DNA from: Prosthecodimorpha staleyi
GTDB taxonomy: Bacteria; Pseudomonadota; Alphaproteobacteria; Rhizobiales; Ancalomicrobiaceae
DNA length: 64,000 bases
Direction of reading: 5' to 3'
Assembly (NCBI RefSeq): GCF_018729455.1
Contig: NZ_JAHHZF010000002.1
Location: forward strand, 496,605-560,604
The position numbers and the translations under genes are program-made. Numbering within the stretch: the stretch's first letter is position 1; every line of letters begins with the position of its first letter. The notes beneath the pieces are model-generated. The model did no database searches and was not told the DNA's origin. It saw only the letters and a list, made by a program, of their open reading frames with translations. This document shows positions 1 to 7,619 of the stretch, one piece after another.

Positions 1-50
1 CCCGGCCCGCCCGGGCCCCCCGCCGTGCTCCCGGGGGCCAGGCGAACCGC

Positions 51-1430
51 CTATGCCGCATCCGCCGATGCCAGCCCCCGGGCCGCCAGGGCGTCCGCCT
101 GGCGGCGGCCCATCGCGGCGCGGTCGAAGCCCTCGATCTGCTCGTTGAACAGCCGATAGAAATTCAGCTCCGCATCGAGATGCAGGAACACGCCGCCGAG
201 ACCGATGGCGGCGCGGTCCATGAACACGAATTCGCGCGGCACCGTCACCGGCCCCCTCGCCTTGAGCGCCTGCGCCACCCGCATGGCCTCGCGCCGGCCA
301 TACTCGGCCGGCGAGACGCCATCGGCGATGCGGCGCACCCGGTCGGTCAGGAGCGGCCCGTAGATGAAGCGCGCCCAGATGTTGAGGATCTCGATCAGTT
401 CCGTGTCGAGGCCGCGGAAGCCCCAGCTTTCATAGGCCGAGACGATCCGGTCGCGATCCTCCGCCATCAGGCCGCGATAGAGATCGATCACGCCCTCCAC
501 GAAGCGCGGCGGGAAGATGCGGATGCAGCCGTAGTCGAGCAGGTTGATCCCGGTCGGCGTCCCGTCGGCATCGTCGAAGACCGTGTAGTTGCCGAGATGC
601 GGATCGCCATGGATCACGCCGAAATGGCTGAACGGATACCACCAAGCCTTGAACATGGCGGTGGCCAGACGGTTGCGGGTGTCCTGCCCGGCCTCGCGAT
701 GGCTGAGGATCGGCCGGCCGTCGAGCCAGTTCATGGTCAGGAGGCGGCGGGTCGACAGGGCGGGGACCGGAGCCGGCACGCGAATGTCCGGGTCGCCGTC
801 GAAGATGCCCGCATAGAGACCCATGTGACGGGCCTCGCGGCCATAGTCGAGTTCCTCGCGGATACGCGCAGCGATCTCCTGACGGATCTCGGTCGTGTCG
901 ATGGCCGGCCGCATCCGCGCATGCAGCGCGAAGATGACGCCGAGCTGCTTCAGGTCCGCCTCTACCGCCGATTCCATGTCCGGATACTGAAGCTTGACGG
1001 CCAGCCGCGCCCCGTCATGGCCGGTCGCCCGATGCACCTGCCCGAGCGAGGCGGCATGGGCCGGCTGGTGCTCGAAATCGGCGAACCGGCGCTCCCAGCC
1101 GAGCCCGAGTTCGGCGGTCATGCGCCGCTTGACGAAGGCCCAGCCCATGGCCGGCGCATCGGCCTGCAGGCGCATCAGCTCCGCCGCCCATTCGGGCGGG
1201 ATAGCATCCGGGATGGTCGCCAGCAATTGGGCGACCTTCATCAGCGGCCCCTTCAGCTGGCCAAGCGCGGCAGCGAGCAGTTCGCCCTCACGCCGCAAGT
1301 CCGGATCGCCGCCGAACAGCCGCGCCCCGGCAATCCGCGCCGCCGCCGACCCGATCCCGGTGCCGACCCGCGCATAGCGCGAGACGCGGCCCGAGAGGCG
1401 GTTCTTTTCATCGTCCTGGGATGAGGTCAT
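51..1430 (-). CDS. ABC1/UbiB-family atypical protein kinase-like protein
   Basis: A 459-residue ABC1/AarF/UbiB-family protein. Known members are atypical kinase-like ATPases that often support ubiquinone synthesis or lipid metabolism at the membrane. Visible motifs are an N-terminal KVAQ at residues 65-68 (the family hallmark is KxGQ, so the Gly is Ala here), an Ala-Ser-Leu-Gly-Gln loop, a VKLQYP strand with the nucleotide-binding Lys, the HGDPHLGN catalytic loop starting at H274, and LLDYG with the metal-binding D299. I chose the ATG at 1430 because AGGA lies just upstream; an in-frame GTG at 1460 would add ten residues. There is no membrane segment. The gene stands alone, back to back with nothing recognisable upstream. 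The family is clear; the substrate is unknown. Confidence 0.85.
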   Translation of the reverse strand: MTSSQDDEKNRLSGRVSRYARVGTGIGSAAARIAGARLFGGDPDLRREGELLAAALGQLKGPLMKVAQLLATIPDAIPPEWAAELMRLQADAPAMGWAFVKRRMTAELGLGWERRFADFEHQPAHAASLGQVHRATGHDGARLAVKLQYPDMESAVEADLKQLGVIFALHARMRPAIDTTEIRQEIAARIREELDYGREARHMGLYAGIFDGDPDIRVPAPVPALSTRRLLTMNWLDGRPILSHREAGQDTRNRLATAMFKAWWYPFSHFGVIHGDPHLGNYTVFDDADGTPTGINLLDYGCIRIFPPRFVEGVIDLYRGLMAEDRDRIVSAYESWGFRGLDTELIEILNIWARFIYGPLLTDRVRRIADGVSPAEYGRREAMRVAQALKARGPVTVPREFVFMDRAAIGLGGVFLHLDAELNFYRLFNEQIEGFDRAAMGRRQADALAARGLASADAA

Positions 1431-1528
1431 CTGTTCCTGCTGAGTCCTCAGGCAGTGCACGTCCGCCCGATCGTCGCTGCCTTGTTGGTCGGCAGCGACG
1501 ATCGCCCCCGACCGGCATCATGGCCCGT

Positions 1529-1969
1529 TTACGGATTCCCCGCGCCATCGGACCGATTTTCGATCCAGCGGGCGAGACCTTCCTCCGAAACCGATCCGGC
1601 AGCGAGATCCAACATGATCCGCGCCGCCTCGATCTGCGGTGGCCGGAATATCATGGCGTTCTCGCGCAGGAACAACATCAGGGTCACAAAAGCGGCCCGC
1701 GTGCTGCCCTCGACGAAGGGACGGTTGCGGGCGATTCCGAAGGCGTAGGCGGCCGCCAGAACGGCCAGACCGCCGCGCTCGTATTCCCACTTGTTGCGCG
1801 GTCGCCCCAGCGCGGATTCGAGCGCGCCTTCGTCCCGGATTCCGGCAGCCCCACCGAAACGGTCGATCTGCTTCTCATGAAGGGCGAGAACCTCGGCCTT
1901 CTCCACCCAACGCGGACCGAAACCGGCCTGCGTCCATTGGCCGAAGCCGGTCTCGACCGGCCCGGTCAT
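1529..1969 (-). CDS. Doc-like Fic-fold toxin with degenerate active-site motif
   Basis: A 146-residue death-on-curing (Doc) family protein. Doc toxins use the Fic fold to phosphorylate elongation factor Tu and stop translation. The N-terminal half has the usual Doc landmarks (LHEKQIDRFGG, then GALESALGRPRNKW). The core motif at residues 83-91 reads RPFVEGSTR, where active Docs have H-P-F-x-D-G-N-K-R. The catalytic His is Arg and the Asp, Asn and Lys are also changed, each explainable by one base change. The frame is intact, so this is not an ordinary pseudogene. The start ATG overlaps the stop of the antitoxin gene by four bases, indicating translational coupling. It is probably an inactive or altered toxin. 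Confidence 0.8.
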   Translation of the reverse strand: MTGPVETGFGQWTQAGFGPRWVEKAEVLALHEKQIDRFGGAAGIRDEGALESALGRPRNKWEYERGGLAVLAAAYAFGIARNRPFVEGSTRAAFVTLMLFLRENAMIFRPPQIEAARIMLDLAAGSVSEEGLARWIENRSDGAGNP

Positions 1970-2190
1970 TTGGCGAGTTCCTTCAGCGTATCCTTGTATT
2001 CGTCCATGATTCCGTCGACGAGCCGCATGCTCGCCTCGAATTCCGGATCGTAGGGCGTCAGACGCAATCCGCCGTCACCGTCCGGCACCGCGAAGACCAC
2101 ATCGCCGAGTTTCAGTCCCAGGTGCGCCAGAGCATTGCGCGGCAGGATCAGGCCCGTCGAATTGCCGATCTTCTTGATCTCCAACTTCAT
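1966..2190 (-). CDS. AbrB/MazE-type antitoxin (SpoVT-AbrB domain)
   Basis: A 74-residue antitoxin with an N-terminal swapped-hairpin AbrB/MazE DNA-binding fold (KLEIKKIGNSTGLILPRNAL, then LKLGDVV) over roughly residues 1-45. A charged C-terminal tail (EFEASMRLVDGIMDEYKDTL) is expected to wrap the toxin. It is the first gene of a two-gene toxin-antitoxin operon, its stop overlapping the Doc-like start. GGAG sits about nine bases before the ATG. Antitoxins of this class repress their own promoter, and a near-perfect palindrome lies just upstream at 2212-2230. AbrB-type antitoxins paired with Doc-family toxins are common in alphaproteobacteria. Confidence 0.85.
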   Translation of the reverse strand: MKLEIKKIGNSTGLILPRNALAHLGLKLGDVVFAVPDGDGGLRLTPYDPEFEASMRLVDGIMDEYKDTLKELAK

Positions 2191-2211
2191 GGCTCGTCAC
2201 TCCGCTCCGGC

Positions 2212-2230
2212 GTTATACGAAACGTACAAC
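2212..2230 (-). promoter_or_regulatory. Candidate operator of the toxin-antitoxin operon
   Basis: An interrupted palindrome, GTTATACG-AAA-CGTACAAC, matches in seven of eight arm positions and ends 22 bases upstream of the antitoxin ATG. Read on the minus strand it contains TATAAC, which would serve as a -10 box. A dimeric AbrB-type antitoxin binding here would block transcription. The palindrome is seen directly; the role is inferred. Confidence 0.5.
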
Positions 2231-2291
2231 ACACCTGCGGGCTCGGCACCATGACGAACGCGGCCGGCGCGATCCTTCAGGTTCGCCCACC

Positions 2292-3182
2292 CTACCGCGC
2301 GAGTTCGGCGATCCGCGCCAGCTCGCCGGCGACCAGATCGCGGTGCTCGTGCAGGTTCTTGTAGCGGAGCTGATCGGGGTCGAGGCTCAGGATCTGGTCG
2401 CGCAGCGAAGCGGCCAGGCGCGCGCCGTCGGGGTTGCGCTCGAAGGCCGCGAAGGGATCGACCAGGATGCGGATGGTGAAGAGCATGTCGCCCGAGACCG
2501 GGAGCCGGCGCAGCGTCTGGCGTTCGACCCGGACGAAGGCGTTCCGATCGCGCCCGAACCAGTCGCGGGGGCGCTCCTTGGATTCCGGGTGATGCAGTTC
2601 GTCGTCCGGATAGATCGACCAGTTCAGCCGCTCGACGATCACGCCAGCCTTGAGGCCGTCGAAGATGCGCTTCATGCGCACGGCCAACCGCTCGCCATAG
2701 CCCGGCACATTGTGATGCAGCGCATCGAGCGAGGCGCCGAAACGCTCGGCGAGCGACCAGGACGAGGGGAAACAGAGCGCGGCGGCGACCAGCCGGTAGC
2801 CCTCCGGACCGGCGGGCCGCATGACAACCAGATCGTCCTGAACGAGGCGCGCGGCGGTCATCAGCGGGGGCTCGCCGCCGCCCACGATGCGACGTCCGTC
2901 GTCGGCGATCACGATGCCGTCACCGTCGCGCCGGAAGCGCTCCGGGTAGCGGTCGACGAGAAACGTCGAAACCCGGTCCAGCACCTCGGCTTGCGCGTCC
3001 TCGGTCCCCGGTTCGGCCCGGAAGACGAGATCGGTCCTGTCGCGCAGGAGTGCGTTCTTCTCGTCGAGTTCGCCGATCAGGTGTTCGTCGGGCTCGAACC
3101 AACGGCCTTCGTCGATCGGGGCGAGACCGATGGAAAAGGGCTGCTTGGAACCGTCATAGGGCGTGCGGGCAAGTTGCGGCAT
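2292..3182 (-). CDS. DUF3445 heme-dependent oxidative N-demethylase-like protein
   Basis: A 296-residue protein that I recognise as DUF3445. Characterised relatives bind heme through a PAS-like fold and oxidatively demethylate amines such as dimethylamine. Family landmarks are the N-terminal PFSIGLAPI segment, LLVVMR-type and FPSSWSLAERFG strands around residues 120-150, LHHNVPGYGERLAVRM (the conserved VPGY loop), RLNWSIYPDDELHHP, and RVERQTLRRLPVSG near residue 220. It has no signal peptide, so it should be cytoplasmic. No partner subunits (ferredoxin reductase-like or glutamine amidotransferase-like) are adjacent, so the substrate cannot be inferred from context. Confidence 0.8.
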   Translation of the reverse strand: MPQLARTPYDGSKQPFSIGLAPIDEGRWFEPDEHLIGELDEKNALLRDRTDLVFRAEPGTEDAQAEVLDRVSTFLVDRYPERFRRDGDGIVIADDGRRIVGGGEPPLMTAARLVQDDLVVMRPAGPEGYRLVAAALCFPSSWSLAERFGASLDALHHNVPGYGERLAVRMKRIFDGLKAGVIVERLNWSIYPDDELHHPESKERPRDWFGRDRNAFVRVERQTLRRLPVSGDMLFTIRILVDPFAAFERNPDGARLAASLRDQILSLDPDQLRYKNLHEHRDLVAGELARIAELAR

Positions 3183-3206
3183 CGAGAGATCGGATCCTGC
3201 CGAGGC

Positions 3207-3229
3207 GCCTGCCGCAGGGTCCGGCAGGC
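3207..3229 (-). terminator. GC hairpin between two minus-strand genes
   Basis: An 8-bp perfect stem (GCCTGCCG/CGGCAGGC) with a 7-base loop lies 63 bases downstream of the membrane-anchored gene at 3292-3765 and 25 bases before the DUF3445 start. There is no U-run, so termination would be weak; it could instead be a leader hairpin of the DUF3445 mRNA. Confidence 0.35.
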
Positions 3230-3291
3230 CGACGCGCCGACCTTAGCGAGCCGTGCTGCACTGCACTAGGGGGCGATTCAAGTCCCTGCCC

Positions 3292-3765
3292 CTACTTTCC
3301 GGCAAGGCTGATCACGGGATCCTTGCGCTCCGCGCAGACCGGCCCCTTCAGTCCGGAGATCGGCTCGAGCCCCGCGAACAGGACGATCGCGACATAGCCG
3401 AGCGGATCGACCACCGAGAGGGCACCGTCCTGGGCGCCGAGCGCGCCGATCTCGCGCGCCGGGCCGGGCCGGGCATCGCGGATCTGAATGTCGGCCGTCT
3501 CGCCGCGCCGCGCCGATTCGGTGCGCACGAAATCGACCGGCCGCGTGCCGGGACCGAACAGGCAGAGCCAACTCCAGTTGCCGTTGTTGAGCGAGGCGAA
3601 GTCGATCCGGTCGGCCTTGACCTGCAGAGCCCCACGCAAAAAGGCCAAATGCGGTGGCGGCGGCACCTCGTTGCGTTCATGCCACCAATAGAGCGCCGAG
3701 ATCGCCACATTGGCGAGCACGAACCCGGCCAATACGCCGCCGACAAGCATCAGGACCTGGCGCAT
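3292..3765 (-). CDS. Hypothetical membrane-anchored protein
   Basis: I do not recognise this 157-residue protein. One N-terminal hydrophobic segment (residues 3-26, ending YWW) would anchor it in the inner membrane. A soluble, probably periplasmic domain follows, with a conserved-looking NNGNWSWLCLFGPGTRP core and two cysteines (one in CLFG, one in GPVCAE) that could form a disulfide. It lies between pepF upstream and the DUF3445 gene downstream on the same strand, with gaps of 55 and 109 bases. Codon use matches the neighbours, so the frame appears real. Confidence 0.6.
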   Translation of the reverse strand: MRQVLMLVGGVLAGFVLANVAISALYWWHERNEVPPPPHLAFLRGALQVKADRIDFASLNNGNWSWLCLFGPGTRPVDFVRTESARRGETADIQIRDARPGPAREIGALGAQDGALSVVDPLGYVAIVLFAGLEPISGLKGPVCAERKDPVISLAGK

Positions 3766-3820
3766 CCGATCTCAGCCTCCCCCACCCGTTTGCGGAGCCC
3801 CACTTGGCGCCGCTCCGCGG

Positions 3821-5668
3821 TCAAGCCTCCATGGCTTCCAGTTCGCCGATCATCCGCTCGACCACGCCGAGGCCGAGCGACCAGAAGCCGGGGTCGGAGG
3901 CATCGAGACCGAAGGGGGCGAGCAGTTCCTTGTGATGCTTGGTGCCGCCGGCTTCCAGGAGGGCGAAATACTTGTCCTGGAAGCCCTCGGCGGCGTTCTC
4001 GTAGACCGCGTAGAGCGAATTCACGAGGCAGTCGCCGAAGGCGTAGGCGTAGACGTAGAAGGGCGAGTGGATGAAGTGCGGAATATAAGTCCAGAAGGTC
4101 TCGTAGCCGGGCCCGAGGCGGATCGACGGACCGAGGCTCTCCGCCTGCACCTCCATCCAGATCTCGCACAGCCGGTCGGCGGTCAGCTCGCCCTCGCGCC
4201 GCTCGGTATGGACCTTGCGCTCGAAGGTATAGAAGGCGATCTGGCGCACGACCGTATTCAGCATGTCCTCGACTTTCGAGGCCAGCATGGCATGCTTCTG
4301 GGCCGGGCTCTCGGCCTTGGCGAGCAAGGCCTTGAAGGTCAGCATCTCGCCGAAGACCGACGCCGTCTCGGCCAGCGTCAAGGGTGTCGGTGCCATCAGG
4401 GCGCCGTTCGGGCCGGCCAGCACCTGATGCACGCCATGGCCGAGCTCGTGGGCGAGCGTCATCACGTCGCGCGTCTTGCCCTGGTAGTTGAGCAGCACAT
4501 AGGGGTGTGCGGAGGGCACGGTCGGATGCGCGAAAGCGCCCGGCGCCTTGCCGGGACGGACCGGCGCGTCGATCCAGCCACGCTCGAAGAAGCGTCCGGC
4601 AATCTCCGACATGCGCGGCGAGAAGCGCGAATAGGCGCCGAGCACGGTCTCGCGCGCCTCGCTCCACGGGATCGAGCGGGTGTCCGACTTCGGCAGCGGG
4701 GCGTTGCGGTCCCAGTGGTCGAGCTGGTCCTTGCCGAGCCACTTGGCCTTCAGAGCGTAGTAGCGGTGCGACAGCTGCGGGAAGGCGCTGCGCACGGCCG
4801 CCACCAGGGCGTCGACAACCTCGCGCTCGACCCGGTTGGCGAGATGGCGCGAATCGGCCACGTCGCCGAAGCCGCGCCAGCGATCGGAGATTTCCTTGTC
4901 CTTGGCGAGCACGTTGGTGACCAGGGCAAAGGTGCGCAGGTTCGCCTTGAAGGTCTCGGCAAGCGCATCGGAGGCCGCCTTGCGGCGGGATTCGTCGGGG
5001 TCCTGGAAGAGGTTCAGGGTCGGCTCGATCGCCAGATCCTCGTCCTCGCCGGCGACCCGGAAGCGCAGGCTGGCGATGGTCTCGTCGAAGAGCCGGTTCC
5101 AGGCGCCGCGGCCGGTGGTCGACTTCTCGTGGAACAGCTGCTCGATCTGGTCGGCGAGTTGGTGCGGCTTCTCCTTGCGGATGTCCTCCAGCCACGGCCG
5201 ATAGTGACGCAGGCCCGCATCCCCGTCGATCAGGGCATCGACGGCGGCATCCTCAAGGCGGTTCAGTTCGAGTTCGAAGAAGATCAGGTGCGTCGAGGCC
5301 TGAGTGATCTTGTCCTGCAGGTCGGAATAGAACTTGGCCCGCTTCGGGTCGGTGGTGTCGCCCGAATAGACGAGGCCCGCATAGGAGACGAGGCGGCCGA
5401 GCAGTTCCTGCAGCGCCTCGTATTCCCGCAGCAGTTCGGCCAGCCGGTGCCCGGCCCCGGCCTCGGCCAGTCCCGCCAGCTTTCCCTTGGCATTCTCCTC
5501 GAAGGTCCTCGACCAGCCGAGCGCCTTGTCGAGATCACCCTTCACCTCCGGCCCATCCATCGACGGGTAGAGATCGGCAAGGTTCCATTCCGGCAACGCA
5601 CCGAGATCGGCGGCGGGCTTGCGTCCCCCCTCGATGGCAGGCGCAGCGCGGCAAGACCCGTTCTTCAT
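3821..5668 (-). CDS. pepF: Oligoendopeptidase F (M3 family zinc peptidase)
   Basis: A 615-residue M3-family metallopeptidase that cleaves short peptides in the cytoplasm. The zinc motif HELGH is at residues 407-411, followed by GVHQVLAG. A downstream ETASVFGEM supplies the third zinc-ligand Glu. The N-terminal helical domain (LPEWNLADLYPSMDGPEV) is typical of the bacterial PepF/M3 branch, and the length fits. The C-terminal FYVYAYAFG and LEAGGTKHHKELLAPFG segments are also characteristic. It has no signal peptide. The 238 bases upstream separate it from the divergent response-regulator gene. Confidence 0.93.
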   Translation of the reverse strand: MKNGSCRAAPAIEGGRKPAADLGALPEWNLADLYPSMDGPEVKGDLDKALGWSRTFEENAKGKLAGLAEAGAGHRLAELLREYEALQELLGRLVSYAGLVYSGDTTDPKRAKFYSDLQDKITQASTHLIFFELELNRLEDAAVDALIDGDAGLRHYRPWLEDIRKEKPHQLADQIEQLFHEKSTTGRGAWNRLFDETIASLRFRVAGEDEDLAIEPTLNLFQDPDESRRKAASDALAETFKANLRTFALVTNVLAKDKEISDRWRGFGDVADSRHLANRVEREVVDALVAAVRSAFPQLSHRYYALKAKWLGKDQLDHWDRNAPLPKSDTRSIPWSEARETVLGAYSRFSPRMSEIAGRFFERGWIDAPVRPGKAPGAFAHPTVPSAHPYVLLNYQGKTRDVMTLAHELGHGVHQVLAGPNGALMAPTPLTLAETASVFGEMLTFKALLAKAESPAQKHAMLASKVEDMLNTVVRQIAFYTFERKVHTERREGELTADRLCEIWMEVQAESLGPSIRLGPGYETFWTYIPHFIHSPFYVYAYAFGDCLVNSLYAVYENAAEGFQDKYFALLEAGGTKHHKELLAPFGLDASDPGFWSLGLGVVERMIGELEAMEA

Positions 5669-5906
5669 GGCAACCCCGACCGAAATGACCGGCCGATCCC
5701 GTCGGCCTCGCCGGACTATATGGCCTTTCGCCGCCTCCCGATCAACGTCGCCGGGCGGCTTCGCTGGCCAAGTGTTTGGAGGCCGGCGGAACCCAACCCA
5801 GCTCCCGCCGTTTGCAGTCCGTTACGAAACGACCCGCCAAGGCAAACGAACCGTTAACTCTTCGCCCCCAGGATCGGTCCCGTTTCGAAACAGATTCCAG
5901 GGTCCC

Positions 5907-7517
5907 ATGGCCGAGCGCATTCTCATCGTCGACGACGATCCCATCCAGCGGCGCCTGCTGGAGGAGGCCGTCCGCCGCCTCGGTCATACCTCGCGCAGCG
6001 TCGACAACGGCTTGGAGGCATTGCGCATTCTGACCGGGCCGGAGGCTGCCGACATTTCGCTGGTCATCCTCGATCTGGTCATGCCGGACCTGGATGGCAT
6101 GACGGTCCTGACCCGTCTCGGCAAGGCCGGCATCAGCATTCCGGTCATCGTGCAGACCAGCCAGGGCGGCATCGATGTGGTCGTCTCGGCGATGCGGGCC
6201 GGCGCGGTCGACTTCGTCGTCAAGCCGGTCGGTCCCGAACGCCTGCAGGTCTCGATCCAGAATGCGCTGAGGGTCGCCAGCCTTGAGGACGAGGTCGGCC
6301 GCATCCGGCGGGTCGAACAGGGAACCCTCGGCTTCTCCGACCTGGTCACCCGCAGCCCCGCCATGGCGCGCGTGCTGCGGCTCGGCGAGCGCGCCGCAGC
6401 CTCCAACATCCCGATCCTGATCGAAGGCGAATCGGGCGTCGGCAAGGAACTGATCGCGCGCGCCATTCAGGGCTCGTCCGACCGCCGCTCGAAGCCCTTC
6501 GTCACGGTCAATTGCGGCGCCATCCCCGAAAATCTCGTCGAATCGATCCTGTTCGGCCACGAGAAGGGGTCCTTCACCGGCGCGCTGGAGCGGCATGCCG
6601 GCAAGTTTCAGGAGGCCCACGGCGGCACCCTGTTTCTCGACGAGGTCGGCGAGTTGCCGGCCGACGTGCAGGTCAAGCTGCTGCGCGCGATCCAGGAGGG
6701 CGAGGTCGAGCCGGTCGGCGGGCGGCGCACCGTCAAGGTCGACTTCCGCCTGATCTCGGCGACAAACCGCAGCCTGCTCGACATGACCCGGCAGGGTCGG
6801 TTCCGCGAGGATCTCTACTATCGGCTCAACGTCTTCCCGGTCTGGGTGCCGCCCCTGCGCGAGCGCAAGGAGGATATCCCCGACCTGGTCCGGCACTTCG
6901 TCGCCCGCTTCGCCGCAGAGGAGAAGAAGCGACGGCTGGTCGGCGTGACCGCCGAGGCGATCGGCCTGCTGCAGCGCTACGACTGGCCCGGCAACATCCG
7001 TCAGTTGGAGAATGCGGTGTTCCGCGCCGTGGTGCTGGCCGACGACGCCAGCCATCTCGGCATCGACGAATTCCCGCAGATCGCCGCCCTGGTCGGCGAG
7101 CCCCGGCTGCCGCCGATTCTCGGCGCGGCGCCGCCGCTTCGGGACACCGCCGCCTCGAATCCGCCGCCCGATAGCCCCGCTCACGTCATTTTGACTCCGC
7201 CCTCCGCACCGCCCGCCGCCCCCGTTCCGACCTCGGCCGGGACGGCGTCGCCGATGTCCGGATGGTCGCCGGCGCCGGGCGCGTTCGCGAGCGGAACCGG
7301 CCCGGCGCCCTTCGGTTTTCTGCGCAGTCTCGACCAGAACGGGCATGTCCGGGACCTGGCCGCGATCGAGGCCGAAATGATCCGGATCGCCATCGAACAC
7401 TATGGCGGTCGCATGTCAGAAGTCGCGCGACGGCTGGGCATCGGCCGGTCGACCCTCTATCGCAAGCTCAAGGAATATGGTTTCGATGACACACCGGATG
7501 TCGAAGCGGCCGAGTGA
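5907..7517 (+). CDS. Sigma-54-dependent response regulator (NtrC family)
   Basis: A 536-residue three-domain activator. The receiver domain (residues 4-118) has acidic D9-D11, phospho-acceptor D56 and K106. The AAA+ domain has Walker A GESGVGKE at 174-181 and the sigma-54 contact loop written GSFTGA at 221-226 instead of GAFTGA. Walker B TLFLDEVGEL is near 241-250. A long Pro/Ala linker leads to a Fis-type helix-turn-helix at the C-terminus (MSEVARRLGIGRSTLYRKLKEYG). The ATG at 5907 gives a complete receiver domain; longer frames add unrelated sequence. No partner kinase is adjacent. Two cell-wall genes follow on the same strand and are candidate targets, though I see no convincing -24/-12 promoter before them. 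Confidence 0.9.
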   Translation: MAERILIVDDDPIQRRLLEEAVRRLGHTSRSVDNGLEALRILTGPEAADISLVILDLVMPDLDGMTVLTRLGKAGISIPVIVQTSQGGIDVVVSAMRAGAVDFVVKPVGPERLQVSIQNALRVASLEDEVGRIRRVEQGTLGFSDLVTRSPAMARVLRLGERAAASNIPILIEGESGVGKELIARAIQGSSDRRSKPFVTVNCGAIPENLVESILFGHEKGSFTGALERHAGKFQEAHGGTLFLDEVGELPADVQVKLLRAIQEGEVEPVGGRRTVKVDFRLISATNRSLLDMTRQGRFREDLYYRLNVFPVWVPPLRERKEDIPDLVRHFVARFAAEEKKRRLVGVTAEAIGLLQRYDWPGNIRQLENAVFRAVVLADDASHLGIDEFPQIAALVGEPRLPPILGAAPPLRDTAASNPPPDSPAHVILTPPSAPPAAPVPTSAGTASPMSGWSPAPGAFASGTGPAPFGFLRSLDQNGHVRDLAAIEAEMIRIAIEHYGGRMSEVARRLGIGRSTLYRKLKEYGFDDTPDVEAAE

Positions 7518-7619
7518 AGCCGCGCCCCGGTGCGATGGCTGTTGAAAGGAATCGCCGGCTCGGGTTTCTGCTGATGCCGGGGACATCCATTAGTTTCGGT
7601 CCTCGTTCGGGAGCCAGGC

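Noticed and set aside
3260..3300. A T-arm-like GGCGATTCAAGTCC stretch suggesting a tRNA
   Set aside because: No matching acceptor, D or anticodon stems can be drawn around it.
3710..5857. A 700-codon plus-strand open frame opposite pepF
   Set aside because: Antisense shadow of the zinc peptidase gene; no start signal or recognisable motif.
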